From positions 23,612 to 87,611 of IMG/VR virus record IMGVR_UViG_3300042340_000394: 64,000 bases of DNA, one strand, 5' to 3'. The translations under genes and the position numbers were made by a program. The stretch comes from a virus. Positions 38,493-46,937 of this stretch are shown here, piece after piece; within the stretch, counting starts at the first letter, position 1, and every line of letters begins with the position of its first letter. The notes under the pieces are model-generated. The model saw only the letters and a list, made by a program, of their open reading frames with translations, ran no database searches and was not told where the DNA came from.

Positions 38493-40844
38493 ATGCGTCG
38501 CTCCGCCCGCCGTTCGCCCCGCATCGTCCGCTCGCGCAAGTCGCACCGCAACGGGAGCACCCCGACGGTGTGGACGCGCAACTTCGGGTTCCCGACGTCG
38601 TGGAGCACGACGATCGGCGACAACGTGGTCGCAGTTACGATGATCGCTGGCGAGCCGCTCGTTCGTCCCGCGGGCTTCGTGGCGCTCCTGAACGGTTCCA
38701 GCATCGGAGTGTTCTCGCAAGCGGACAAGGCGAAGGACGCAGCCGAGCGCGCCGCGATCCCCACGGTTCCCGTCGCGCGACAAGTGACGGTGGTCGAGCC
38801 CGCGATTCCCGTGAACGAAGCACCGTCGAGTCGGGAACTGGCAATCGTGCCCGACGCTCCGAAGGATGCGATCGTCAAGGAGGCTTCAACGCCCGTAGGC
38901 GCGGTGCTCGAAGCGCGCCCCGAAGACTCGCGCAGCAAGGCCGTCGCAACAGCCGAACGCAAGTGGTCGCACTACCAGACGGCGATCTTCGATGAGATCC
39001 GCAACGGCGTCGGACACCTCGTGATCGAGGCAGTCGCAGGGGCGGGAAAAACTACGGTTTTGATCGAAGCTCTCAAGCACATCGACCCTTCCCTCTCCGT
39101 TCTCGTGGTGGCCTTCAACACGAGCATTCAGAAGGAACTCGACGCTCGCATTCCCGCGAACCTCACGAACGTTACGGTCGCGACGCTCTCGGCGCACGGT
39201 TACTCGATCCTGCGGCGATACTGGCACGCTCGCTACGCCGCGGGCAAGAAGCACAAGAGCTCCGGCATCCTCGACTACCTTCGCGACAAGGCGGTGATGA
39301 GGGCTGCGGTGCCCGAACAAATCGGCGGCGACAAGCTCCGTGACGTTCTCGAAGGCATCGAGAAGTTGTGCTCGCTCTGCGAGTGCTACGTCGCCCTCAG
39401 TGACGACGAAATCCGCGCCGTGCAAGTCGACCACGACCTTCTTCTCCCCGAGTCGGGCGACCCGCGAGAGTGGGAGTACATCGGCGGCACGCAGGCGAAG
39501 CCGCAGCGGTTCACGCACGCGAACGTGCTGCGGTGGGTTCATGCTGCGCAGCGCGCGCGACTCACAGAGCCGCCCGCCAATGCCAAATACGCTCGCAGCA
39601 TCGCGAGGCCGCAAGACCTCGCGGCGTACGACGAGATCACCGAGAACGGTAGACTTCCGTTCATTTCGTTCCGCGACATGACGTTCGTGGTCGCGGCGAC
39701 GCCTGACATGGAACCCGAACGTCGGTACGACGTGATCTTCGTCGATGAAACGCAGGACATGGACAAGGCGCAACTCGCGCTCGTGTTCCGCAGTCTCGCG
39801 CCCGGTGGACGCGTTGTCGTCGTGGGCGACTCCAAGCAGGCGGTGTATCGATTCCGCGGAGCAGACTCGGACGCCATCAAGCGCCTCATCAAGCAGTTGA
39901 ATGCGACGGTTCTGCCGCTCTCCGTATCGTATCGCGTGCCCGCGTGTTCCGCAGCCGAAGCGCGAAAACTGGTGCCGCAGTTCGAGGTGCCCGAAGGCAC
40001 CCCCGAAGGAACGTGCGCTCGCATCGACTCGCGCCAAATGGTTCAGATGTGGGGCCGCGGCGATATCGTAATCACTCGCGTGAACATGGCGCTCGTGCCG
40101 ATGGCGCTCATCGCGATTTCGCAGGGCATCACCCCGTGGATTCTCGGAGAGGGCAGTTCGATCGCGAAGGAACTCAAGGAGATCATGTACAAGATCCGAG
40201 CGCGCACGCGCGACTCGGACGATATGGGCGTGTTCATCGAGGCGCTCCAGAACTGGCACGAACGTGAGCGCGCCACGCGATCCGCGGAGGTAAGGGAGCG
40301 CCTTACGGAACTGCAACGTCGAAGCGGGAAGGAGTTCCGCAACATTTCGCAGATGATCGACGAAGATCACGAAGTCGTGATGGTCGACCTCATCTACAAC
40401 GCGTTCTGGAACCCCGACCGCACGGGCCTCACGCAACTCCCCGGCATCGACACCCCGTCCGAAGTAGAACGTCGCCTGAAGGAAATCGCGCCGACCGAGG
40501 GCGACGTGAAGGCGATGTCGCCGCAGGAGTACAAGGCGCACCTTGCGGGGCGACTCGTGCTCACGTCGGTTCACCGCATCAAGGGCGGCGAGGCGAACCG
40601 CGTGTTCATCCTCAATGAAACGTTCAAGTACGGCATCGACGGGTGGCAGAAGCGCCGCCCGAAGAACCCGAAGGACGTTCAAGAGGAACTCAACCTCTGG
40701 TACGTCTCGGTCACGCGACCGCTCAACCTGCGAGGCGACCCCGCGCGAGGAATCCCCGCGAAGCCCGGTGAGCTCTACTACGTTTCGGGGCTTCGTGAGA
40801 TCGTCGGAAACGCGCGCGAACTGCGCACGGAGCAATCGAAGTGA
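38493..40844 (+). CDS. UvrD/Rep-type superfamily 1 helicase
   Basis: 783 residues. SF1A motifs in order: I (VIEAVAGAGKTT, Lys near 186), Ia (SVLVVAFNTSIQKEL), II (YDVIFVDETQDMDKAQ), III (VVVVGDSKQAVYRFRGAD), V/VI (LTSVHRIKGGEANRVFIL and LWYVSVTRPLNL). Such enzymes move 3'-5' on single-stranded DNA using ATP. The first 150 residues are not helicase: a basic leader (RSRKSHRNGSTP) and a low-complexity linker. The leader matches those on other products here. It overlaps the next gene by 4 nt, leading a 38493-41836 pair. A role in replication, recombination or in removing host blocks is inference. Confidence 0.88.
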   Translation: MRRSARRSPRIVRSRKSHRNGSTPTVWTRNFGFPTSWSTTIGDNVVAVTMIAGEPLVRPAGFVALLNGSSIGVFSQADKAKDAAERAAIPTVPVARQVTVVEPAIPVNEAPSSRELAIVPDAPKDAIVKEASTPVGAVLEARPEDSRSKAVATAERKWSHYQTAIFDEIRNGVGHLVIEAVAGAGKTTVLIEALKHIDPSLSVLVVAFNTSIQKELDARIPANLTNVTVATLSAHGYSILRRYWHARYAAGKKHKSSGILDYLRDKAVMRAAVPEQIGGDKLRDVLEGIEKLCSLCECYVALSDDEIRAVQVDHDLLLPESGDPREWEYIGGTQAKPQRFTHANVLRWVHAAQRARLTEPPANAKYARSIARPQDLAAYDEITENGRLPFISFRDMTFVVAATPDMEPERRYDVIFVDETQDMDKAQLALVFRSLAPGGRVVVVGDSKQAVYRFRGADSDAIKRLIKQLNATVLPLSVSYRVPACSAAEARKLVPQFEVPEGTPEGTCARIDSRQMVQMWGRGDIVITRVNMALVPMALIAISQGITPWILGEGSSIAKELKEIMYKIRARTRDSDDMGVFIEALQNWHERERATRSAEVRERLTELQRRSGKEFRNISQMIDEDHEVVMVDLIYNAFWNPDRTGLTQLPGIDTPSEVERRLKEIAPTEGDVKAMSPQEYKAHLAGRLVLTSVHRIKGGEANRVFILNETFKYGIDGWQKRRPKNPKDVQEELNLWYVSVTRPLNLRGDPARGIPAKPGELYYVSGLREIVGNARELRTEQSK

Positions 40845-41836
40845 GAACCCCGAAGAGAACTGCCCGCCGCTCGTTCCCGAACGCGTCGACCTACGTCGAA
40901 ATCTCCCGCGCCGACCTCGAAGCGTGGCTCGAAACGCTCGGCACCCCGTGGGTGCGCGACCCGAACCATGTGGGCATCTACCGACTCCCTCTCGGCCCCA
41001 AGGTCGCGATCAAGGTGTCGTCCACGATCGGCAGCGGCGACAAGGGCGTCGGCAAGGGCGAAGGGTCGATGCAACTCTCGCTTATCAGCACCGTGTCGGG
41101 GGAGACGGTGAACAAGAGGGCGCAGGGGCAGAAGGGCTTCAACCGCACGAAGAACTGGCGTGAGAACTGGCGCGAGGGCGTCAATTCGATGCGCGCCGAG
41201 TACGCGAAGATGCCCGACTTCTACGAGCGCAACGCAAGCGTCCCCGATCGTGGCCGATACCGCCTCGATACGATGGCTCGCATCGAGGCGATCCCCGGCT
41301 GGCGGAGCGACGAACGTCTCGCGCGGATGCACAATCGCGCCGACGAGAGGAAGGTTCTCACCGAAGGCGAGCACCAGCATATCGAGCAGATGGAACGTCG
41401 CGCTGGCATCGGTGCGTCGGCCCCCGCCGCTCGGCCCCCGTCCGTACCCCCGCCGCAGCGCCCCACGGCCCCCGCAGCGCCCTCCGCGCCCGGTCCCGTG
41501 CGTGCGGTCGCCCCCGACGCCTACGACCCGCGGGATGGGCGCCCGGTGGCACTGCGCGAGGCGTACGCCATCGCGAAGCGCGTGGGCAACGCGGACGCGG
41601 CTGAGTTCGCCCGCACGCTCGCAACGCAGATCGCGGACGGCGTTGCCACGTCGGAGGCGCAACTCCGCATGGTGCGCGCGATGATGAAGGATTTCGGCGT
41701 CCCGTTCTACTACCCGACGGACGCGGAGGTCGAAGCCGCGCTCGGGCCGCTGCGCCGCCGCGCTGCGACGAACGGTCGGCGTGCCGCGCGACGTTCGGCG
41801 GCGAAGCCCCGCAAGGCGCCGCGGAGTCGGCGGTAG
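40841..41836 (+). CDS. Hypothetical helicase-linked protein with leader and NGRR tail
   Basis: 331 residues from a GTG overlapping the helicase stop. Leader MRTPKRTARRSFPNAS; N-terminal domain with PWVRDPNHVGIYRLPLGPKV and QLSLISTVSGETVNKRAQGQ; a segment ARIEAIPGWRSDERLARMHN shared with the next gene; a Pro/Ala-rich linker (PPSVPPPQRPTAPAAPSAP); a helical C-terminal domain; and a tail ATNGRRAARRSAAKPRKAPR. Basic ends and helicase coupling suggest a DNA-related role, not proven. Confidence 0.65.
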   Translation: MRTPKRTARRSFPNASTYVEISRADLEAWLETLGTPWVRDPNHVGIYRLPLGPKVAIKVSSTIGSGDKGVGKGEGSMQLSLISTVSGETVNKRAQGQKGFNRTKNWRENWREGVNSMRAEYAKMPDFYERNASVPDRGRYRLDTMARIEAIPGWRSDERLARMHNRADERKVLTEGEHQHIEQMERRAGIGASAPAARPPSVPPPQRPTAPAAPSAPGPVRAVAPDAYDPRDGRPVALREAYAIAKRVGNADAAEFARTLATQIADGVATSEAQLRMVRAMMKDFGVPFYYPTDAEVEAALGPLRRRAATNGRRAARRSAAKPRKAPRSRR

Positions 41837-41879
41837 GCTCAACTTGCGCGTGACCGCGCACCGACGATAGGATCGACGA

Positions 41880-42476
41880 ATGGCAGACGAGTGGAAGACC
41901 AGCGCGACGGCCAAAGAGATCGTTCGCTTCGAGACAAAGAAGATTCGCGGCGAACGGCACTACAGCTACGAGTTCCGTGCCATTCACGGCGAATCGTCGG
42001 CCAAGATCACCGAGTTTCACTACGAGAAACTGAGGGTGCCCGACGTTACGTCGTTGTTCGCTGCAAGCGAGTTCGTGGACGACCGTCTCGCCGACGCGAT
42101 GGATGCGATGACGATGCGAGACAAGGTCGACTACAACGTGTGGTTCACGGGTCTGCGGAACAGTGGCGCGGTGCCGCCTATTTCGGCTCGGCTTGCATGG
42201 CTTCGCGCGCGGTCTCGCGAGGCATCAAAGGCGCTGAAAACATCGGTGGTAGAGGCGATGGAGAGTCACCTCGATCGCGATAACTACCGCGCCAAGATGG
42301 CGGGGCGCATCGAGGCGATCCCCGGCTGGCAGGGCGACGAACGTCTCGCGCGGATGCACAAGCGCGTCGGCGAGGGTCGTTTTCTTACGTTCAACGAAAC
42401 CCCGGACATCGATGAGGCGGAGCGTCGCCGTGCAGAGCGTAACGGCTCGCGTCGGATGGGCAAACATCGCCGATGA
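41880..42476 (+). CDS. Hypothetical protein with RIEAIPGW segment and RNGSRR tail
   Basis: 198 residues. N-terminal beta-like part (RGERHYSYEFRAIHGESSAK), helical middle, then GRIEAIPGWQGDERLARMHK followed by LTFNETPDIDEAERRR, which repeats a block of the 40841 product, and a tail ERNGSRRMGKHRR. A TAGGAT box lies about 10 nt before the ATG. Its stop overlaps the next ATG. Confidence 0.65.
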   Translation: MADEWKTSATAKEIVRFETKKIRGERHYSYEFRAIHGESSAKITEFHYEKLRVPDVTSLFAASEFVDDRLADAMDAMTMRDKVDYNVWFTGLRNSGAVPPISARLAWLRARSREASKALKTSVVEAMESHLDRDNYRAKMAGRIEAIPGWQGDERLARMHKRVGEGRFLTFNETPDIDEAERRRAERNGSRRMGKHRR

Positions 42477-43048
42477 CCGCGCGCAAGCGTCGCGTTCGCT
42501 GCGCCGGTTGCGGGCGTGCGTGCTCGATCACGGACGACCGCGGGCGCGGCGTCGTGTGCGGGTGCTCGGCGATCGCACGGCCCGGTAGCGTGAGGCGCTC
42601 GCAGCGAAACGGGTTCCGCGAGCGGGCCTACGCTTCTGCGCTAGACACCCTGTACCCGTCCCTAAACGAGTGGGTGTTCTATGGCACACGCGACGCGAAG
42701 AACGCGCTTCTGAGCGACTACGAGTCGTTGCCGCAAGCGCAGCGAAGCGCGTGGGACGCCGGGGTCGAGCGGGCGTTCGTCTCGCATCACGGCGGCGACC
42801 ATGCGCGGATGTACCGGCGACTCAAGGGCGAGTCCGCGGACGAAACGTCGGGCCTCTCCGTCACCACCGACGACGTGACCGGCGCTGCGAAGTTCGTCGC
42901 CGTGTACGACGTGGCGGCGAGCGACGTTCTCGCGCACCACGCGCAGGACGATACGCCGCTGGCCTCTCGCGGCTTCGGACACGAGCACGAAGTTGTGCTC
43001 AAGCCGCACAACGACGCGCGACTCGTGAGGATCGTCAAGAACTGGTAG
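42473..43048 (+). CDS. Zinc-finger protein with possible ADP-ribosyltransferase-like domain
   Basis: 191 residues from an ATG in an ATGA overlap. The N-terminus is a zinc-finger candidate (VRCAGCGRACS then VVCGCS), followed by the linker GSVRRSQRNGFRERAY. The remainder includes LNEWVFYGTRDAKNALL and, near the end, FVAVYDVAASDVLAHHAQDD and GHEHEVVLKPHN. The last segment resembles the strand carrying the E-x-E of ADP-ribosyltransferase folds, but the match is weak. Confidence 0.5.
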   Translation: MTARKRRVRCAGCGRACSITDDRGRGVVCGCSAIARPGSVRRSQRNGFRERAYASALDTLYPSLNEWVFYGTRDAKNALLSDYESLPQAQRSAWDAGVERAFVSHHGGDHARMYRRLKGESADETSGLSVTTDDVTGAAKFVAVYDVAASDVLAHHAQDDTPLASRGFGHEHEVVLKPHNDARLVRIVKNW

Positions 43049-43061
43049 GCCGCGTAATCGC

Positions 43062-43091
43062 TTGCTCGCGCGCACCACTTGTGCGTAGCAT
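43062..43091 (+). promoter_or_regulatory. Sigma70-like promoter for the 43102 gene
   Basis: TTGCTC at 43062 and TAGCAT at 43086 with an 18-nt spacer. Confidence 0.4.
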
Positions 43092-43101
43092 CGTCGCCAC
43101 G

Positions 43102-43662
43102 ATGAGCAGCGCGAAAACGATCGGGTACTCCACTGGCGGCGGGTTCGTTCACGAGGCGTGCTTCTGGGAGGCGGGCAAGAGCGCCGATAGCCGATGGCGC
43201 GGCGTCCGCATGAGTCACGAACTCTATCACTGGCCCCGCGGCAAGGAGTGCGCGATCTGCGGAGGCAAGACCGGCAAGCCCCGCGTCAAGAAGATCGCGA
43301 GCGCCCGCAAGGTGTCTCGTGCCCCGTCGTCGGCTGCAATCTACGCGCTGGTTTCGCCGCACGCGAGGCACGACGGGCGAACGTTCACGAAGGCCGACGC
43401 GGAGTCGCTGCGTGACGCGATGAACGAGGCCGCGATGTACGGCGGCAGTTTCGTCGGCAACGTACTCGCGCGCGTAGACCGCGTGCTCGACGCTCACGGC
43501 GTCGAGGCGATCCGTCGCGACGACGGCCTGTGGGTCGATCGCTACTTCGGCGACACGCGGTTCCTCTGCGTGAACATGGGCGATCCGTACATCGCCACGG
43601 TGATCTACGATGTCGCCAAGAAGAAGTTCGTCATCCGAGCGTGGGGCGATCTGGTCGGCTGA
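43102..43662 (+). CDS. Hypothetical protein with Cys pair
   Basis: 186 residues. HELYHWPRGKECAICGGKTG holds a half zinc finger. A basic stretch (KPRVKKIASARKVSRAPSSA) separates it from a C-terminal domain with GVEAIRRDDGLWVDRYFGDT and beta strands to the end. The stop shares bases with the next start in TGATG. Confidence 0.6.
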   Translation: MSSAKTIGYSTGGGFVHEACFWEAGKSADSRWRGVRMSHELYHWPRGKECAICGGKTGKPRVKKIASARKVSRAPSSAAIYALVSPHARHDGRTFTKADAESLRDAMNEAAMYGGSFVGNVLARVDRVLDAHGVEAIRRDDGLWVDRYFGDTRFLCVNMGDPYIATVIYDVAKKKFVIRAWGDLVG

Positions 43663-44711
43663 TGAGCACCACCGCGCCCGCCGCCGTACGCTCCGCGCTC
43701 CGCAAGGGGCTCGCGCTGGTCCGCGAGGGCTACGCGGGCAAGGGGCTGCGCGGTGAGACGGTGCGGTGGGCCGAACGTCTCGCCGACGGCGAACCGATCG
43801 ACTACGCGAAGGCGAAGAAGATGCGCGGGTGGTTCGCGCGCCACGGCGTCGCGAAGGCCGAGTCGGCGAAGCGTATGCGCGACCCGAAGTCGCCTGCGGC
43901 GGTTTCTTGGCTCTTGTGGGGTGGCACGCCGTCGATCCCCTACCGCAAGAGCGGGTGGCAAGACCCGGTGGCGCCGTGGCTCCGTGACGTGATCGCGACG
44001 TTCGAGAGCAAGCGCGCGGGGCGACGGGCGCAGAAGAACGGGCGTTCCACCGTGAGCGCCGACTGCATGGATCGAGTTGCCCCGTGGTACGGGGTGGGCG
44101 ACGTGCCTCCGTGGCGCCTCACCGTGCGCGAGTTCGACCTTCGCACGCGGCGATACTTCCACGGTTCGACCGCGGCGAACGTGAAGCGTTTGCTCGCGGA
44201 GCAGAAGCCCGACCCTGCGATGTATGGCAGTCGCACCGACAAGGGTTTCTTCGGCGAGGGCTTCTACACCACGACCACACCGTATTCCTCGTACGGCAAG
44301 AACGTGCTCGCGGTAGAAGTGCGCCTTGACGCGTCGATTCTGGAGTGGTCGGCAAACGTCACCGATAGGTTCGGTTTTGCGCCGTCGTCGAAGCCTGCGT
44401 GGTTCGATCGGATGGTCGACCGTATGCACGCACTCGCGGCGGCGAACGGTCGTTCGATGCGTGCTGCGTGGATCGCGAGCATTACTCCCGGCGATCCTTC
44501 GTTCTCGCACTTGGAGTTCGTGCGCGAGGCGTACGCCTACGCGAAGGCATCGGGCTACGACGTGTTTCAGCCGATGGCGTCGGAGACGGTGATTCTGAAC
44601 CCGAACTGCGTCACGCGCGTCTACCGAGCGGCCAAGAGTTTCGCCGACGCCGAGAACCGATACAGTCACGCCGCGTACGTTCGCGCTGCGATGGACTGCG
44701 GCGTTCGGTGA
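43662..44711 (+). CDS. Two-domain protein: DUF5824-like plus ADP-ribosyltransferase-like
   Basis: 349 residues. The first domain (about 10-125) has KGLRGETVRWAERLADGEPI, WFARHGVAKAES and SPAAVSWLLWGGTP, a pattern I associate with the phage domain DUF5824. The linker RAGRRAQKNGRSTVS carries the K-N-G-R motif. The second domain begins RRYFHGSTAANVKRLLAEQK, GFFGEGFYTTTTPYSSYGKN, VLAVEVRLDASILEWSA, which fits an ADP-ribosyltransferase-type fold (HG[ST]...GFY.T). A catalytic Glu could not be assigned with confidence. If active it would modify host or phage proteins at the cost of NAD. Confidence 0.6.
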   Translation: MSTTAPAAVRSALRKGLALVREGYAGKGLRGETVRWAERLADGEPIDYAKAKKMRGWFARHGVAKAESAKRMRDPKSPAAVSWLLWGGTPSIPYRKSGWQDPVAPWLRDVIATFESKRAGRRAQKNGRSTVSADCMDRVAPWYGVGDVPPWRLTVREFDLRTRRYFHGSTAANVKRLLAEQKPDPAMYGSRTDKGFFGEGFYTTTTPYSSYGKNVLAVEVRLDASILEWSANVTDRFGFAPSSKPAWFDRMVDRMHALAAANGRSMRAAWIASITPGDPSFSHLEFVREAYAYAKASGYDVFQPMASETVILNPNCVTRVYRAAKSFADAENRYSHAAYVRAAMDCGVR

Positions 44712-44742
44712 ATAGTCGCCACCATCGCGGCGTCAACGTGGC

Positions 44743-44967
44743 ATGAGCCACTACATCGACCAGTACAGGGTTCGCTTCGGCATCGAGAGCAGTCTCGCAA
44801 ACGTCGAAGACGAGTTCGAGCACGTCTTGCAGCGCATCGACGGCAAGATCGTTTTCGTCGGCGACGACGACCGCGAGAAAATCGTCGGCGAGGTTCGCGG
44901 GTGGCGTGTTCTGGCGTGCGGCGCCTACCACGAAGCGATGGACGCCTGCGACGCGATCGACGGCTAA
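44743..44967 (+). CDS. Small acidic hypothetical protein
   Basis: 74 residues: HYIDQYRVRFGIESSLANVE, FEHVLQRIDGKIVFVGDDDR, CGAYHEAMDACDAIDG. Single small mixed domain, no motif. Confidence 0.55.
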   Translation: MSHYIDQYRVRFGIESSLANVEDEFEHVLQRIDGKIVFVGDDDREKIVGEVRGWRVLACGAYHEAMDACDAIDG

Positions 44968-44970
44968 CTC

Positions 44971-45393
44971 GTGTCGTACATGAACGCGATCGCCGACCCC
45001 GCGACGGGCTTCGCTCGCGACGAGGTGGAGGATCTTATCGAAGACGCATCGAACGGCATCGACACGCTCATCGTCGAACTCGTGAAGGTCGATGAAGCGC
45101 ACCGCGGCATCGGCGTCGGGCTTATGGCGGCGATGCGGTTCGTGAAGACGTTCGGGGCGGGGTGCGGTTACGCGATCGGCAAGGCGTTCCCCTTGCAGTT
45201 CGCATCGACCGACGCGCCGACTCTCTCGCCCGAGCGGACGGCGGCGTTCCGAAAACTGCGCGAGCACTGGAGTCGCATCGGATTCAAGCGCCTCGGCAAG
45301 AACAGCGACTACATGGCGATCAACCTCGACAAATTGCAGCCCACGGCAGACGATGCGCTCGCATCGTACGAGCAGCGCAAGAGCGCGTCCTAA
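44971..45393 (+). CDS. GNAT-like acetyltransferase fragment or small member
   Basis: 140 residues from a GTG (ATG at 44980 possible). IVELVKVDEAHRGIGVGLMA followed by AMRFVKTFG is the acetyl-CoA-binding motif A of GNAT enzymes (R-G-x-G-x-G), and LREHWSRIGFKRLGKNSDYM then AINL is the usual last strand and helix. The N-terminal strands are short compared with typical members, so it may be a reduced or partly lost enzyme. Confidence 0.65.
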   Translation: MSYMNAIADPATGFARDEVEDLIEDASNGIDTLIVELVKVDEAHRGIGVGLMAAMRFVKTFGAGCGYAIGKAFPLQFASTDAPTLSPERTAAFRKLREHWSRIGFKRLGKNSDYMAINLDKLQPTADDALASYEQRKSAS

Positions 45394-45956
45394 ATCGCCC
45401 GCAGCATCGCCGCGAGCGTGGTCTCCGCGACGGGGGCGAAGTCCCACACGTCCACGCCCACGTTCACCTCGCACCCGCGCCGCCGCCACTTCTCGTGAAC
45501 GTGGCCGCACAACAGCGGTCGCCCTTCGTCGCGCGGGCGCCACTGCGCGTACTTGTCGGGCCGCTCGCGCTCTTCGTCCACGTACGGGAAGTGCGACACG
45601 TCGCACTCGATGCCGTCGATCGTGAGGCGCTGCGTGCCTTGCCGAACGTCGAAGGCGACGGCGTAGTCGGAGACGTACAGTGCGTGCTTCGCGCCGTGCC
45701 CGTGCCAGCACCGATCGTGGTTGCCCGCCACGAGCACCTTGCGCCCTGGCAGCGCGGCGATGGCGTGCAGCGACTCGCGCCAGTCGTGCCCGAGCACCAC
45801 GTCGCCGAGAACCCAAACCTCGTCGTCGGGCGCGACCGACGCCCGCCAGCGCGAGAAGATCGCCTCGTTCATCGCCGCTACGTCGGGGAACGGACGCTTG
45901 CAGTACGTGATGATGTTCGTGTGTCCGACGTGCAAATCTGAGGTGAGCCAGCGCAT
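45390..45956 (-). CDS. Calcineurin-like metallophosphoesterase
   Basis: 188 residues. All metal motifs are present: TSDLHVGHTN, WVLGDVVLGHD, VAGNHDRCWHG, CDVSHFP and LLCGHVHEKW. This is the small phosphoesterase type often found in phages; substrates in the family include nucleotides, phosphoproteins and nucleic acids. Its ATG shares a base with the stop of the upstream gene (TAATG), and it overlaps the convergent GNAT-like gene by 4 nt. Confidence 0.85.
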   Translation of the reverse strand: MRWLTSDLHVGHTNIITYCKRPFPDVAAMNEAIFSRWRASVAPDDEVWVLGDVVLGHDWRESLHAIAALPGRKVLVAGNHDRCWHGHGAKHALYVSDYAVAFDVRQGTQRLTIDGIECDVSHFPYVDEERERPDKYAQWRPRDEGRPLLCGHVHEKWRRRGCEVNVGVDVWDFAPVAETTLAAMLRAI

Positions 45957-46277
45957 TACGGAACCTCCTCGACGACGAGGTTGACCCGACGCCCGCGGCC
46001 CTTGCTCGCCGCCTCGTCGGAAGTGTACTGGAAACACGCCTCGAAGTGCGTGCGTGAGCGCCACACCATTTCGTAGGCGCTCCCTCCCGTTGCGAGCCAC
46101 CCGAAGTACGTTGACGGCGGGTCGGCGTCGGTACGCTCGCGCAACCTCACGGCCACGATCGGGTCGTTGCCGCCGTAGAAGCGAAGCCGCTCGCGCTTCG
46201 GGGTCGCGTGCGAGTACGCCACTTCGCCGCACGATGCGGTGGGCGTAGTAGGCGTGCGAACTAGGGTCGGCGCTCAC
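45956..46277 (-). pseudogene. Frameshifted paralogue of the 46274-46615 gene
   Basis: From a GTG at 46277 the reading MSADPSSHAYYAHRIVRR follows the neighbour (MSTTPDPSAITYYAHRRVRA), then loses the frame near 46223-46226. The second part, VAYSHATPKRERLRFYGGND, PIVAVRLRERTDADPPSTYF and RVNLVVEEVP, continues in another frame from a GTG at 46222 and matches the neighbour to its end. One extra base (or two missing) explains this. It may be real decay or a sequencing error; the second part could still be made from the internal GTG. Confidence 0.65.
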
Positions 46278-46615
46278 GTCGTCACCTCCTCGACGATCAA
46301 GTTCACCTTGCGTCCGAGACCGCGGTCGGCCTCCGCTTGCGAGCCGCCCGGAAAACACATTTCGAGTTGCCCCTCCGACGGCCATACCATCGCGTATCGC
46401 TCGGGGCGATCGAACCTGAGCCACGCGAAGTAGGACGACGGCGCGTCCGCAGCGGTACGTTCGCGGAGTCGGATCGTCACGACGGGCTCGGTACTGCCGT
46501 GCAACTCGACCCACCACCGACTCGGCGACGCGTGGAAATACGAGACGAGGCCGTCGGCGCGAACGCGACGATGGGCGTAGTAGGTGATGGCGCTGGGGTC
46601 GGGGGTGGTGCTCAC
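46274..46615 (-). CDS. Small hypothetical protein, intact member of a duplicated pair
   Basis: 113 residues from a GTG at 46615. Main blocks: PSAITYYAHRRVRADGLVSY, EPVVTIRLRERTAADAPSSY, FAWLRFDRPERYAMVWPSEG, GLGRKVNLIVEEVTT. A beta-rich, single-domain protein of unknown function, duplicated just downstream. Confidence 0.6.
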   Translation of the reverse strand: MSTTPDPSAITYYAHRRVRADGLVSYFHASPSRWWVELHGSTEPVVTIRLRERTAADAPSSYFAWLRFDRPERYAMVWPSEGQLEMCFPGGSQAEADRGLGRKVNLIVEEVTT

Positions 46616-46646
46616 GGGAGTTGTACGTGAGCGGCGGCGTGGATGT

Positions 46647-46823
46647 TCAGCGCGCGTCGATGCCCGCGTCGAGCACGTCGGCGGGAGCGTTCAGCGGCTC
46701 CTGCGAGGCGTCGAACACGGTGACCGCATCGGACTCGGGCGAGTCGAGCGTGGCGTCGCGGGGCGCGACAACGGCGTCGTCGCAAGCGTTGAGGAGTGCG
46801 GCGAGAAGAACGAGTTTACGCAT
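46647..46823 (-). CDS. Small predicted lipoprotein
   Basis: 58 residues. MRKLVLLAALLNACDD has a basic start, a hydrophobic core and a lipobox L-N-A-C with Cys at residue 14, so the mature part should be lipid-anchored on the far side of the membrane. Asp at +2 would favour keeping it in the inner membrane if the rule of enteric bacteria holds. The mature part is acidic and short (PLNAPADVLDAGIDAR at the end). It is too short on Pro to be a clear outer spanin. A TAGGAT box precedes the start on the minus strand. Confidence 0.65.
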   Translation of the reverse strand: MRKLVLLAALLNACDDAVVAPRDATLDSPESDAVTVFDASQEPLNAPADVLDAGIDAR

Positions 46824-46937
46824 GGTCCCGCGATCCTACGCCGCGCCGCGTCGCGCGTCTAGCGGGAAACGGCGGAGTGAATAAACGGGCGACGTTCGCC
46901 GTAGCGGAACTTCGGGCGATCGTGTAGCGTCGCCGGT

